From positions 930,001-994,000 of the forward strand of contig NZ_JACVAB010000002.1 in assembly GCF_014851585.1 (NCBI RefSeq): 64,000 nt of DNA, read 5' to 3'. The DNA comes from Agrobacterium sp. AGB01 (GTDB lineage Bacteria; Pseudomonadota; Alphaproteobacteria; Rhizobiales; Rhizobiaceae). Positions 19,923 through 27,996 of the stretch are shown in pieces. A program made the translations under genes and the position numbers. The notes below the pieces were generated by a model, which saw nothing but the letters and a program-made list of their open reading frames with translations, made no database searches and was not told the origin of the DNA. The number at the start of each line of letters is the position of its first letter. Positions within the stretch are counted from its first letter, which is position 1.

Positions 19923-19952
19923 AAGCCGCTGTTTGTCACAGCGGCTTTTTTA
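19923..19952 (+). terminator. terminator after the MerR gene
   Basis: Perfect stem AAGCCGCTGT / ACAGCGGCTT with 5-base loop and TTTTT tail. It abuts the converging membrane acyltransferase gene. Confidence 0.88.
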
Positions 19953-20921
19953 TTGCTGTACTTCCTGGGCGCACATAAATGAGATGTCGCCCATCTTTAC
20001 CTGTTCCTGCTCGTTGACCTTGTTGGCCATCATATTGTCGAAGATACCTTCGGCCTGTAGCTTTTCCAGCTTGCAGCCACAGAAGCTTTCACAAATCTCA
20101 GTGCCGTTTTCGCTGTTGACGCATGAGCGCATGCAGAGGTTCTTGTATTGCTCTACCGTGTCGACCGGTGGGGGCGGTGCAACTAGCGATGCGAGATAAA
20201 CAATACCAACCAGAATGGGCTGGTGGATCAGGTAAAAGGCAAGGCTGTGTTTGCCGGCAAGGGCCAGCGGATTGCGCGGATGGCTTGGGGTGCGAAAACG
20301 ATCAAGCCAGCCAGCGGGCAGGGCGATTTTTGCAGCGCTGAGGCCGAGCAGAAACGGCGCAAGCCACGGCAGCAGCGGCACATAGTCATTGGAGCGTGGC
20401 ATGACAGGCGAAAGACCGACCCATAGCAGCCATGGCGTGCTGAAAATATCCGCCGTCAGATAAAACGGTGCGGCAAGTGCAGCCGCGGCAACGGCAAGGG
20501 TGACGACGACAGGCAGTCGCAAAAACAGCAGGCCAACAAGGCTCGCGGCGGCAATATTATGCAATATGCCGAAAAAGATCATGCCATCTGGCGTCGCAAT
20601 GGCCGTTGCGACGGTGATTACCACGGCAGCAGCAGCGATCATGGCAAAGCGTTTGCGGAAAGACGGCCAGTTTATGCCTTTGGAGTGGGCAAGATACAGG
20701 CTGAAACCGGCCAGAAACAGGAAGCTGCTGGCAATGCCGCGCGCATAGATCTTCCAGAGGCCTTGGGTCGCGGTGCCCGGCTCGAGATAACCGAACAGCT
20801 CCAGATCCCACGTGAAGTGGTAGGATGCCATGGCAATCAGGGCGATACCGCGCAATGTATCGAGTGCGCCGATCCGGCCTTTCGGGGCTGGTGGCGTTGT
20901 CCCGGTGATCGCTTCGGTCAT
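19950..20921 (-). CDS. DUF1624 (heparan-alpha-glucosaminide acetyltransferase-like) membrane protein
   Basis: 323 residues with about eight hydrophobic segments. The N-terminus RIGALDTLRGIALIAMASYH and the lipid-side motif HSLAFYLIHQPIL are typical of DUF1624 membrane acyltransferases, which move acetyl groups across the inner membrane. After the last helix comes an ~80-residue tail with six Cys (CMRSC, CESFCGC, FMCAQ), probably periplasmic and disulfide-bonded. Start ATG 20921 follows GGGATGAGAG; a TTG at 20951 is less likely. Acceptor unknown. Confidence 0.8.
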   Translation of the reverse strand: MTEAITGTTPPAPKGRIGALDTLRGIALIAMASYHFTWDLELFGYLEPGTATQGLWKIYARGIASSFLFLAGFSLYLAHSKGINWPSFRKRFAMIAAAAVVITVATAIATPDGMIFFGILHNIAAASLVGLLFLRLPVVVTLAVAAAALAAPFYLTADIFSTPWLLWVGLSPVMPRSNDYVPLLPWLAPFLLGLSAAKIALPAGWLDRFRTPSHPRNPLALAGKHSLAFYLIHQPILVGIVYLASLVAPPPPVDTVEQYKNLCMRSCVNSENGTEICESFCGCKLEKLQAEGIFDNMMANKVNEQEQVKMGDISFMCAQEVQQ

Positions 20922-20984
20922 TCTCTCATCCCTGATTTTGTCATTCTGCAAAGATTATCGCAACGCCTTCAAAGTGAGGCAATT

Positions 20985-21677
20985 TCAAGGCTGTTCATCT
21001 TCCATGATCGCCAGACGTGCTTCGGAGAAAAATTGACGGCGCGTCAGCACCACGATGATGAAGAGCGTGCCGCCAATGAACACGTAAGGACCGATGAACC
21101 AGCCGAGGTAACCGATCGACAGGAAAATGGTGCGTAGACCATCATTGAAGTTCTTGGCGGCGATGATGTTCATGCGGATGACGTTTTCGGCTGCCTGTTC
21201 TGCTGCGCGCCGGTCACCCAGACTGTCCTCGACCATCGGAATGGCGCCAAACAGAATGGTGCAATAGTTGAACAGGCGGTAGGACCAGCCAAATTTGAAA
21301 AAGGCATAACCGAAGATGGTCGTCAGTCCGATGACCTTCAGTTCAAAGGCCGTGCGTCCGGCATAATGCACAAAGGGCATGTCCTTGAACACGGATTCAA
21401 CCTGATCTGTCGCGCCCAGAAGCGCAAAACAGCCACCAATCGCAAAGATCGAGGTCGAGGCAAAAAAGGCGGTGCCATTCTGCAGGCCGGCCATGATCTG
21501 CGTGTCGATCATTTTCAGGTCACGGCGCAGCGAATTGTAGATCCATTTGCGGCGGCGCTCGGCCATGGCCTGATTGAGGCTGAGGCGCGCAAAACGCGGC
21601 TTGCCTGATGTCAGCCAGGCGTAACTGCTCCAGGAGAGGATGAAGATTACAAAAGCCGTATAGTCGATAATTGTCAT
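20985..21677 (-). CDS. DUF599 family membrane protein
   Basis: 230 residues with four hydrophobic segments and a conserved cytoplasmic piece (RRKWIYNSLRRDLKMIDTQI, GLQNGTAFFASTSIFAIGG) of the DUF599 family. Function unknown. The frame extends to 21767, but MTIIDYTAFVIFILSW at 21677 begins directly with the first helix, so I use that. It lies 63 bp upstream of the DUF1624 gene on the same strand and may be cotranscribed. Confidence 0.8.
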   Translation of the reverse strand: MTIIDYTAFVIFILSWSSYAWLTSGKPRFARLSLNQAMAERRRKWIYNSLRRDLKMIDTQIMAGLQNGTAFFASTSIFAIGGCFALLGATDQVESVFKDMPFVHYAGRTAFELKVIGLTTIFGYAFFKFGWSYRLFNYCTILFGAIPMVEDSLGDRRAAEQAAENVIRMNIIAAKNFNDGLRTIFLSIGYLGWFIGPYVFIGGTLFIIVVLTRRQFFSEARLAIMEDEQP

Positions 21678-21904
21678 GATGTTGTGAGACCGCCAATCGA
21701 ATCCGTGCCGCTTCAGACCGGGCGATAATGGCCGCATGCGGTCCGTCAGGCAATGTGCTGACATCATCTATCTCAACGGACTGAAAAAACGGTTTCTATT
21801 TCGTCGGTGAGATGGTTCGCGATAAAAATTGCAAAAAACGACAAAGTTTTTTCGAATGTGAGTCGCTTGCTAACTCTCCGGTAAGAATGTCTGGTTAATT
21901 GTAG

Positions 21905-22023
21905 TCGTGCAGACGGCGAGACCGTCAGTCCGGCTCCGGAAAAGGTATTGCGTACCGGTCGCCGTTGCCTCTGTTTGAGGTGTTTTCAGGAGGCGTGCAA
22001 GCTTGATGGCTCGCGCGCTTTTT
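21905..22023 (+). ncRNA. candidate small RNA ending at an orphan terminator
   Basis: A terminator-like hairpin (GCGTGCAAGC / GCTCGCGCGC, 21993-22018, then TTTTTGATTTTT) points along the + strand, yet no + gene lies upstream before the distant MerR gene. Just before it is a second stable hairpin (ACGGCGA-GA-CCG pairing with CGG-TCGCCGT, 21913-21965) and a short CCTC/GAGG loop. This ~110-nt layout is typical of alphaproteobacterial small RNAs. No clear promoter was found, so the 5' end is a guess. Confidence 0.4.
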
Positions 22024-22048
22024 GATTTTTATCTACTCCCAGATATCA

Positions 22049-22077
22049 TTGACACGCGCCCAGCCTGATCCTAGATT
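22049..22077 (+). promoter_or_regulatory. sigma-70-type promoter for the cobU leader
   Basis: TTGACA (22049-22054), 17-bp spacer, TAGATT (22072-22077). It predicts a transcript starting near 22084 and a leader of about 218 nt before cobU. Confidence 0.7.
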
Positions 22078-22082
22078 TTGGT

Positions 22083-22272
22083 TGTCCGGACCTTTTGCTG
22101 CTGGCCTTCAGTTTCCTTGCGGTTTGTAATGGTGCAAACCGGGGAAATGACAGCAGGCAGACAAACCGGAGTGTTGAGCATGATCGACCGGGGGACGCCT
22201 CCTATCTACGAATCGTCCCTTTTCATGACTTGATGCAATGGCCCTGCGCCTACGCGCATTGGGGTCCGGACA
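22083..22272 (+). promoter_or_regulatory. structured leader RNA upstream of cobU, possible riboswitch-like element
   Basis: A perfect 10-bp long-range helix (TGTCCGGACC 22083-22092 with GGTCCGGACA 22263-22272) closes a domain with three hairpins: 22098-22156 (CTGCTG/CAGCAG, TCA/TGA, TTTCC/GGAAA, GGTTTG/CAAACC), 22179-22227 (GGGGACG/CGTCCCT) and 22236-22261. CGGTTTGT (22120-22127) can pair either with CAAACCG (22135-22141) or with ACAAACCG (22161-22168), a mutually exclusive choice. The canonical B12 box and CCCGCAACTGT core were not found. Confidence 0.45.
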
Positions 22273-22301
22273 TAATTTCATACATTGCAGAGCGGATTTT
22301 T

Positions 22302-22823
22302 ATGACGCACCAAAATCGAACGGTTCTTGTGCTGGGTGGTGCGCGTTCCGGCAAATCTTCCTTCTCCGAAAAACTGGTTCTAGCAAGCGGCCTCGACGCC
22401 CATTATGTGGCGACCGGGCGGGCCTGGGATGATGAAATGCGAGCGCGCATTCGTGAGCACCAATCCCGGCGTGGCGCTGTCTGGACCAGCCATGAGGAGC
22501 CGGTTGATCTGGTAGGGTTGCTGCAGAAGATCGATGATCCCAAACGGATCATTCTCATTGATTGCCTGACATTGTGGGTCACAAACCTGATGATGGACAA
22601 TAGGGATATGCCCGCCGAATTCGAGGCTCTTTGCCGTCACATTGCGGTGGCAAAGGCGCAGCTGGTGTTTGTGTCCAATGAAGTTGGGCTTGGCATCGTG
22701 CCTGACAATCGCATGGCGCGTGAATTTCGTGACCATGCCGGCCGTCTGCATCAGAATGTGGCCGAAGTTGCCAATGAAGTTTATTTCATCGCGGCTGGAT
22801 TACCCCTTAAAATGAAGGGGTAA
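22302..22823 (+). CDS. cobU: adenosylcobinamide kinase / guanylyltransferase
   Basis: Phosphorylates adenosylcobinamide and then adds GMP, late in cobalamin nucleotide-loop assembly. At 173 residues it has the P-loop [16 protein letters not shown], the guanylyl-accepting region [20 protein letters not shown], and [21 protein letters not shown], all family marks. (Named cobP in some organisms.) The frame is open upstream to 22095, but family N-termini begin just before the P-loop, so ATG 22302 is used. No other cob genes are adjacent. A long structured leader precedes it. Confidence 0.92.
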   Translation: MTHQNRTVLVLGGARSGKSSFSEKLVLASGLDAHYVATGRAWDDEMRARIREHQSRRGAVWTSHEEPVDLVGLLQKIDDPKRIILIDCLTLWVTNLMMDNRDMPAEFEALCRHIAVAKAQLVFVSNEVGLGIVPDNRMAREFRDHAGRLHQNVAEVANEVYFIAAGLPLKMKG

Positions 22824-22867
22824 GGGCTGGTTCCTCATATTTTGAATCGGGTACTTAAGTTTTTGCT

Positions 22868-23374
22868 TCAATGCGTCTGCTCGTTTTCCAGTTCTTCGAG
22901 AAGACAGTCGCTTTCAAAGGCTATGTGTCGACGCGTTGCCTCAAAAAAACCGCGCAGCATGTAGCCGACCGCTTCCATGTTGACCGGATTGCCCGAGCCG
23001 ACCTTCAGCAGGGCATCGGTCAGTTCCTCTGCAAAACATTCATCCTCGAAATGCTCAAAGCGCAGACGTTCCAGCGTTTCAGAACGAGCCCGCTGACCGG
23101 TGCGGTGTTCGATCCAGGGAAACAGTACGGTTTCCTCATAATGGTGGGCGCCGCGGATAACGGGTCCAAGCGCCTTGGCGGCATAGATGCATTTTTGCCG
23201 GTTGACGTTGGAGGGCAGGGAATCTGCGATCTCCTCGAGTTCCCGGCACAGTGCCAGCTGTTCCGTGTGCGCCCGGCGCAGCCAGTCCAGTTTGGGGAAA
23301 TCCTTTTCCGCCCGCGATAACGGGGTGATGGTTTCCTGTTCAGGTCGCCCTGAAAGATTGCCTTTCTGTGCCAT
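22868..23374 (-). CDS. hemerythrin HHE domain protein
   Basis: 168 residues with the His/Glu set of a non-heme di-iron hemerythrin-like bundle: LRRAHTEQLALCREL, IRGAHHYEETVLFPWIEHR, LRFEHFEDECFAEEL and ATRRHIAFESDCLLEEL. Likely binds O2 or NO, or takes part in iron/nitrosative stress, in the cytoplasm. The start at 23374 is set by GAGG eight bases upstream; the frame continues to 23584 but that part runs into the ccoN promoter. Divergent from ccoN and sharing an FNR/FixK box, which suggests low-oxygen expression. Confidence 0.82.
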   Translation of the reverse strand: MAQKGNLSGRPEQETITPLSRAEKDFPKLDWLRRAHTEQLALCRELEEIADSLPSNVNRQKCIYAAKALGPVIRGAHHYEETVLFPWIEHRTGQRARSETLERLRFEHFEDECFAEELTDALLKVGSGNPVNMEAVGYMLRGFFEATRRHIAFESDCLLEELENEQTH

Positions 23375-23525
23375 GGTCATGACCTCGTTCTTGCCCTTCA
23401 AGCGCAAGACTGGCTGCGCTGCCACGCCTGTCGTGCGGCATGATGTCCCGAAGGACGCATCCAGTTGCGAAAATGCCGCTATTTCCAGTTCGTTTCTATT
23501 TCTCCCACAGTCTGCCGCGTCCGCC

Positions 23526-23539
23526 TTGATTTGGATCAA
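23526..23539. promoter_or_regulatory. FNR/FixK box between hemerythrin gene and ccoN
   Basis: Perfect TTGAT-TTGG-ATCAA palindrome, 116 bp before the ccoN ATG and 151 bp before the hemerythrin start. Matches the FNR/FixK consensus and expected control of cbb3 oxidase genes. Confidence 0.88.
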
Positions 23540-23654
23540 GGTAAGTTTGGCCCGCGAATGGCACTTCTCCACATGACGCGACATGCCGCACGACTCTGCA
23601 CAGGGCAGATGTCTGGCCGCGTCGGATCAGCCAGGACGTTGGGGGAAACCAACA

Positions 23655-25277
23655 ATGAACTACACTTTGGAATTCGTGATAGTGGCTCTGGGAGCCTTTA
23701 TTGCGTTGCTAGGGGCGGCATTCGCCCATGATAATCAGTTTGCATCCCATATGTGGGTGCTGTTTTTCGTGCTGCTCATCGGCGCGGTCGTGTTGCTGCG
23801 ACGCACATCCTTTGCGCCGATCGATGCCGCCGCCAAGCAGCGTCAGCAGTCGGAGTATTTCGATGAAGTCATCAAATACGGTGTCATTGCCACCGTGTTC
23901 TGGGGCGTAGTCGGTTTCCTCGTCGGTCTGATCGTTGCGCTTCAGCTGGCATTTCCCGACCTGAATATTGAGCCATGGTTCAATTTCGGTCGTGTACGCC
24001 CGCTGCACACCTCGGCGGTTATCTTTGCCTTTGGTGGTAACGCGCTTATCGCGACGTCTTTCCATGTGGTTCAGCGCACATCGCGTGCACGCCTGTTTGG
24101 CGGTAACCTCGGCTGGTTCGTTTTCTGGGGCTACAACCTGTTCATCGTCATGGCCGCCACCGGCTACCTTCTCGGCATTACGCAGGGCAAAGAGTATGCC
24201 GAGCCGGAATGGTACGTCGATATCTGGCTGACAATTGTCTGGGTCTGTTATCTCATTGCGTTTCTGGGCACGATCCTGAAGCGCAAGGAACCCCACATTT
24301 ACGTGGCCAACTGGTTCTACCTCGGCTTCATTGTCACCATCGCCATGTTGCATATCGTCAACAATCTGGCGGTGCCCGTGTCGTTCCTCGGTGTCAAAAG
24401 CTACTCGGCCTTCTCGGGCGTGCAGGATGCGTTGACGCAGTGGTGGTACGGCCATAACGCCGTGGGCTTTTTCCTGACCGCCGGCTTCTTGGGCATGATG
24501 TATTATTACATTCCCAAGCAGGTTAACCGTCCGGTCTATTCCTACCGCCTGTCGATCATCCACTTCTGGGCCCTGATCTTCATGTATATCTGGGCTGGTC
24601 CGCACCACCTGCACTATACGGCGCTACCGGACTGGGCGCAGACACTGGGCATGGTGTTCTCTGTCATGCTGTGGATGCCTTCGTGGGGTGGCATGATCAA
24701 CGGTCTGATGACGCTGTCAGGCGCATGGGACAAGATCCGTACCGATCCGGTCGTTCGCATGATGGTTATGGCGGTTGCCTTCTACGGCATGGCAACATTT
24801 GAAGGTCCGGTCATGTCGATCAAGGCCGTCAACTCGCTCAGCCACTATACTGACTGGACCATTGGTCACGTTCACTCCGGCGCGCTTGGCTGGAACGGCA
24901 TGATCACCTTCGGTGCCCTTTATTACATGGTGCCAAAGCTGTGGAACCGCGATCGTCTGTACAGCCTGCAACTGGTCAACTGGCACTTCTGGCTGGCCAC
25001 ATTGGGTATCGTTGTCTACGCCGCTGCCATGTGGGTTGCCGGTATCCAGCAGGCTCTGATGTGGCGCGAATATGATGCGCAGGGCTTCCTGGTTTACTCG
25101 TTCGCAGAATCTGTAGCGGCCATGTTCCCCTACTATCTGCTGCGTGCCGGTGGCGGTCTGCTGTTCCTCAGCGGTGCAATCATCATGGCCTACAACATTA
25201 CCAGAACCATTCTCGGCCATCAGCGCCAAGAGGGTGTTCGCCAGGATGCCGCGCCTGCGCTGCAACCGGCTGAGTAA
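23655..25277 (+). CDS. ccoN: cytochrome cbb3 oxidase subunit I
   Basis: Catalytic subunit of the high-affinity terminal oxidase that reduces O2 and pumps protons under microaerobic conditions. 540 residues with about 12 membrane helices and the heme/CuB histidines ([49 protein letters not shown]). ATG 23655 ([15 protein letters not shown]) follows GGGGGAAACC. First gene of ccoNOQP, behind an FNR/FixK box. Confidence 0.97.
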   Translation: MNYTLEFVIVALGAFIALLGAAFAHDNQFASHMWVLFFVLLIGAVVLLRRTSFAPIDAAAKQRQQSEYFDEVIKYGVIATVFWGVVGFLVGLIVALQLAFPDLNIEPWFNFGRVRPLHTSAVIFAFGGNALIATSFHVVQRTSRARLFGGNLGWFVFWGYNLFIVMAATGYLLGITQGKEYAEPEWYVDIWLTIVWVCYLIAFLGTILKRKEPHIYVANWFYLGFIVTIAMLHIVNNLAVPVSFLGVKSYSAFSGVQDALTQWWYGHNAVGFFLTAGFLGMMYYYIPKQVNRPVYSYRLSIIHFWALIFMYIWAGPHHLHYTALPDWAQTLGMVFSVMLWMPSWGGMINGLMTLSGAWDKIRTDPVVRMMVMAVAFYGMATFEGPVMSIKAVNSLSHYTDWTIGHVHSGALGWNGMITFGALYYMVPKLWNRDRLYSLQLVNWHFWLATLGIVVYAAAMWVAGIQQALMWREYDAQGFLVYSFAESVAAMFPYYLLRAGGGLLFLSGAIIMAYNITRTILGHQRQEGVRQDAAPALQPAE

Positions 25278-25288
25278 GGAGTTTGACG

Positions 25289-26020
25289 ATGTCTATTCTT
25301 GATAAACACGGCGTCATCGAGCGTAATGCAACATTGCTTCTGGTGGGATCACTCGTTGTGGTCTCCATCGGCGGTATCGTTGAAATCGCACCGCTTTTCT
25401 ACCTCGAAAACACCATTGAAAAGGTGGAGGGCATGCGGCCTTACTCGCCGCTCGAGCTGGCCGGACGCAACATCTACATTCGTGAAGGGTGCTACACCTG
25501 CCACAGCCAGATGATCCGTCCGTTCCGCGACGAGGTCGAGCGTTACGGTCACTACAGCCTTGCCGCTGAATCGATGTACGACCATCCGTTCCAGTGGGGT
25601 TCCAAGCGCACCGGGCCAGATCTGGCCCGCGTCGGTGACCGTTATTCAAACGAATGGCATGTGCAGCATCTGGTCGAGCCACGCTCTGTCGTGCCGGAAT
25701 CGGTGATGCCCAGCTATTCCTTCCTGAAGGAAACACCGCTCAAGATCACCGACGTTTCAATGGAGCTCAAGGCCAACCGTGCCGTGGGCGTTCCATACAG
25801 TGACGAGATGATCGAAAACGCCGCTGCCGATCTTGCCGCCCAGGCTGATCCGAATGCGGACACTTCAGGTATCGAAGCGCGCTATCCCAAGGCAAAGCTC
25901 GGTGACTTCGACGGCGACCCTGCCAAGCTGACGGAAATGGATGCTCTGGTTGCCTATCTGCAAATGCTCGGCACGCTGGTCGATTTCTCGACCTACGACG
26001 ATGCCGCTGGCTACCGCTAA
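25289..26020 (+). CDS. ccoO: cytochrome cbb3 oxidase subunit II (mono-heme c)
   Basis: Membrane-anchored cytochrome c that passes electrons to CcoN. 243 residues: one N-terminal helix ([20 protein letters not shown]), then a periplasmic domain with a single heme c site CYTCH at residues 68-72 and Met ligand candidates further on ([13 protein letters not shown]). ATG 25289 follows AAGGAG; a TTG two codons earlier is possible. It begins 11 bp after ccoN. Confidence 0.96.
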   Translation: MSILDKHGVIERNATLLLVGSLVVVSIGGIVEIAPLFYLENTIEKVEGMRPYSPLELAGRNIYIREGCYTCHSQMIRPFRDEVERYGHYSLAAESMYDHPFQWGSKRTGPDLARVGDRYSNEWHVQHLVEPRSVVPESVMPSYSFLKETPLKITDVSMELKANRAVGVPYSDEMIENAAADLAAQADPNADTSGIEARYPKAKLGDFDGDPAKLTEMDALVAYLQMLGTLVDFSTYDDAAGYR

Positions 26021-26031
26021 GGAGAGATGAC

Positions 26032-26184
26032 ATGGAAACCTACACAGCCATGCGTCACTTCGCGGACAGTTGGGGCTTGCTGGCCATGATACTGTTCTTT
26101 CTTGCGGTCGTCCTCTTCACATTGCGTCCCGGCGGCGGAAAGCAGGCCAAGGACGCAGCCAATATTCCTCTCAAGGAGGACTAG
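26032..26184 (+). CDS. ccoQ: cytochrome cbb3 oxidase small subunit
   Basis: A 50-residue protein in the expected place between ccoO and ccoP. One membrane helix (WGLLAMILFFLAVVLFTLRP) and a short charged cytoplasmic tail (GGGKQAKDAANIPLKED). CcoQ helps stabilise the complex. Begins with METYTAMRHFADSW after GGAGAGATGAC; ends three bases before ccoP. Confidence 0.93.
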   Translation: METYTAMRHFADSWGLLAMILFFLAVVLFTLRPGGGKQAKDAANIPLKED

Positions 26185-26187
26185 GAT

Positions 26188-27051
26188 ATGTCGGAAAAAC
26201 ACATTGACGAAATAAGTGGCGTGGAAACCACCGGTCACGAATGGGACGGTATTCGTGAGTTGAACAACCCCATGCCACGTTGGTGGGTATGGTGCTTTTA
26301 CCTGACGATCATCTGGGCAATCGGTTACACGATTGCCTATCCGGCATGGCCTTTGTTGACTGAAAACACCAAGGGTCTGCTTGGCTGGAGCAGCCGCGCT
26401 GACTATGCCGGCGAAATGGTGGAAGCCAAGACGGCGCAGAGCGTCTATCTCGACAAGATTGCCGCATCGTCGCTGGCCGACATTCGGGCCGACAATGAGC
26501 TGCTGCAGTTTGCCGTTGCCGGCGGTTCTGCCGCGTTCAAGGTCAACTGCATCCAGTGCCATGGTTCGGGTGCTTCGGGTGGCGCAGGCTTCCCCAACCT
26601 CAACGACGACGACTGGCTGTGGGGCGGTAGCGCCGACGACATCTACACAACGATTACCCATGGTATTCGTTTTGCCGATGATGACGATACACGCCTGTCG
26701 GAAATGCCGGCCTATTCCGACATGCTGCAGTCGCAGGAAATCAAGCAGGTTGCGGCCTATGTCGTCAGCCTGACCGGCACCCCGCGTGATGCCAGCATGG
26801 TTGAACCGGGCAAGCAGATCTTTGCCGACAACTGTGCTTCGTGTCACGGGGAAGATGCCAAGGGCAACCGCGAGTTTGGCGCACCAAACCTTGCTGATGC
26901 CATCTGGCTGAAGGTTGAGGGCGAAGACGGCATTGCCGCACAGGTCCGCGCACCAAAGCATGGCGTGATGCCTGCCTGGGGCGAGCGCCTTGGCGACGCC
27001 ACCGTCAAGCAGCTGGCACTGTTCGTGCACTCGCTGGGTGGTGGTGAATAA
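26188..27051 (+). CDS. ccoP: cytochrome cbb3 oxidase subunit III (di-heme c)
   Basis: Entry point for electrons from the bc1 complex or soluble cytochrome c. 287 residues: N-terminal membrane segment (WWVWCFYLTIIWAIGYTIAY) followed by two cytochrome c domains with CIQCH (121-125) and CASCH (216-220). Last gene of the operon, with a strong terminator after it. Confidence 0.96.
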   Translation: MSEKHIDEISGVETTGHEWDGIRELNNPMPRWWVWCFYLTIIWAIGYTIAYPAWPLLTENTKGLLGWSSRADYAGEMVEAKTAQSVYLDKIAASSLADIRADNELLQFAVAGGSAAFKVNCIQCHGSGASGGAGFPNLNDDDWLWGGSADDIYTTITHGIRFADDDDTRLSEMPAYSDMLQSQEIKQVAAYVVSLTGTPRDASMVEPGKQIFADNCASCHGEDAKGNREFGAPNLADAIWLKVEGEDGIAAQVRAPKHGVMPAWGERLGDATVKQLALFVHSLGGGE

Positions 27052-27072
27052 CCACCCGTCCAGACAATGACA

Positions 27073-27098
27073 AAAGGGCCGCTTTCGCGGCCCTTTTT
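27073..27098. terminator. bidirectional terminator after ccoP
   Basis: Stem AAAAGGGCCGC / GCGGCCCTTTTT, loop TTTC, between ccoP (+) and the VOC gene (-). Confidence 0.9.
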
Positions 27099-27448
27099 TA
27101 GTTTGCGGTCCAGACGGCCAGTTCGTAACCGTCCAGATCCCTGAAATGGAAACGGCGACCACCGGGAAACTCGAAAATATACTCGACAATGGTGCCGCCA
27201 GCTTTTTTGATAGCTTCCAGCGTTGGTTCCAGATTATCGGCGTAAAGAATGACCAATGCGCCACCGTCCGCCTTGACCGGTGCCGTTGTGGTAAAACCGC
27301 CCGTCATGTTGCCATCGGAAAACTCGCAATATTGCGGGCCGTAATCCTTGAACTGCCAGCCGAATACGGTGCCATAAAAGGCCTTGGACGCTTCGATGTC
27401 ACTGACGTTGAATTCGACGTAATTGATGGTGTTGTTTTTACCGGCCAC
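27098..27448 (-). CDS. VOC family (glyoxalase/bleomycin-resistance fold) protein
   Basis: 116 residues with one complete VOC module: NYVEFNVSDIEASKAFYGTV, GWQFKDYG, and the C-terminal FHFRDLDGYELAVW. Small VOC proteins bind or convert diverse small molecules; role unknown. GTG start with GGAG seven bases upstream. It lies 13 bp after the SRPBCC gene on the minus strand, and the pair sits between ccoNOQP and ccoGHIS. Confidence 0.85.
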   Translation of the reverse strand: MAGKNNTINYVEFNVSDIEASKAFYGTVFGWQFKDYGPQYCEFSDGNMTGGFTTTAPVKADGGALVILYADNLEPTLEAIKKAGGTIVEYIFEFPGGRRFHFRDLDGYELAVWTAN

Positions 27449-27461
27449 GGCAGGTCTCCAA

Positions 27462-27866
27462 TCAGGTTGTTTCCAGTAATTTTTTTAGCGTTATCAGATC
27501 CTTGTAGACGAGTTCCGCATCATTTTTAAAGTCGTCATCACTCATGCCGGGCAACTGCAGGACGGTAAAGGCGATTTCGCAGCAGTCGCCGTTTGGCGTA
27601 ACCCTGAGGGCATTATAGACTTCCAGGCCATCCGGCATGGTGACGACATGGTCGATAACGCCGAGATCATTTGGTTTTGCGAATCGCACCGTGACATCAC
27701 CGAGTGGCCCGGAAGCAATCCAATCGTCACCCTGCGGCGTAAGGCCGCTGGCCAGGCCCGCTGCCCATAATGGCATTTTTGAATGATCGGACGCGAACGC
27801 ATAAACGGCTGTCCATGGGCGGTTAATCGTCAAATGCACGATCTTTGCGGTCATACTATCGGTCAT
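27462..27866 (-). CDS. SRPBCC (START-like) domain protein
   Basis: 134 residues with the START-like pattern: first strand plus WTAVYAFASDHSKMPLWAAG, beta-rich middle (GDVTVRFAKPNDLGVIDHVV), and a long C-terminal helix (DDFKNDAELVYKDLITLKKL). Probably binds a hydrophobic ligand; function unknown. ATG 27866 with AAGGAGA six bases upstream. An FNR/FixK-type palindrome lies 61 bp upstream, shared with ccoG, so low-oxygen control of this pair is possible. Confidence 0.8.
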   Translation of the reverse strand: MTDSMTAKIVHLTINRPWTAVYAFASDHSKMPLWAAGLASGLTPQGDDWIASGPLGDVTVRFAKPNDLGVIDHVVTMPDGLEVYNALRVTPNGDCCEIAFTVLQLPGMSDDDFKNDAELVYKDLITLKKLLETT

Positions 27867-27926
27867 TGCGGTCTCCTTGCTGCGGGGCGACGTTCAAACC
27901 TGCCACATGCGCCACTTTGTCCATGC

Positions 27927-27940
27927 TTGACTTAAGTCAA
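27927..27940. promoter_or_regulatory. FNR/FixK-type palindrome between SRPBCC gene and ccoG
   Basis: Perfect palindrome TTGAC-TTAA-GTCAA, 57 bp before the ccoG ATG. The C/G variant at the fifth position is common in FixK-type boxes. Confidence 0.78.
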
Positions 27941-27996
27941 GGATGAAACGGCTGCGAAATGAGAAAAGGCAAATACAGAAATCTGGATATTGCCCC

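Noticed and set aside
22083..22301. Canonical cobalamin riboswitch before cobU
   Set aside because: Searched by eye for the B12 box and the CCCGCAACTGT core; neither is present, so it was reported only as a structured leader of unknown class.
22095..22301. In-frame N-terminal extension of cobU
   Set aside because: Adds 69 residues that no CobU has and overlaps the structured leader; the P-loop should be near the N-terminus.
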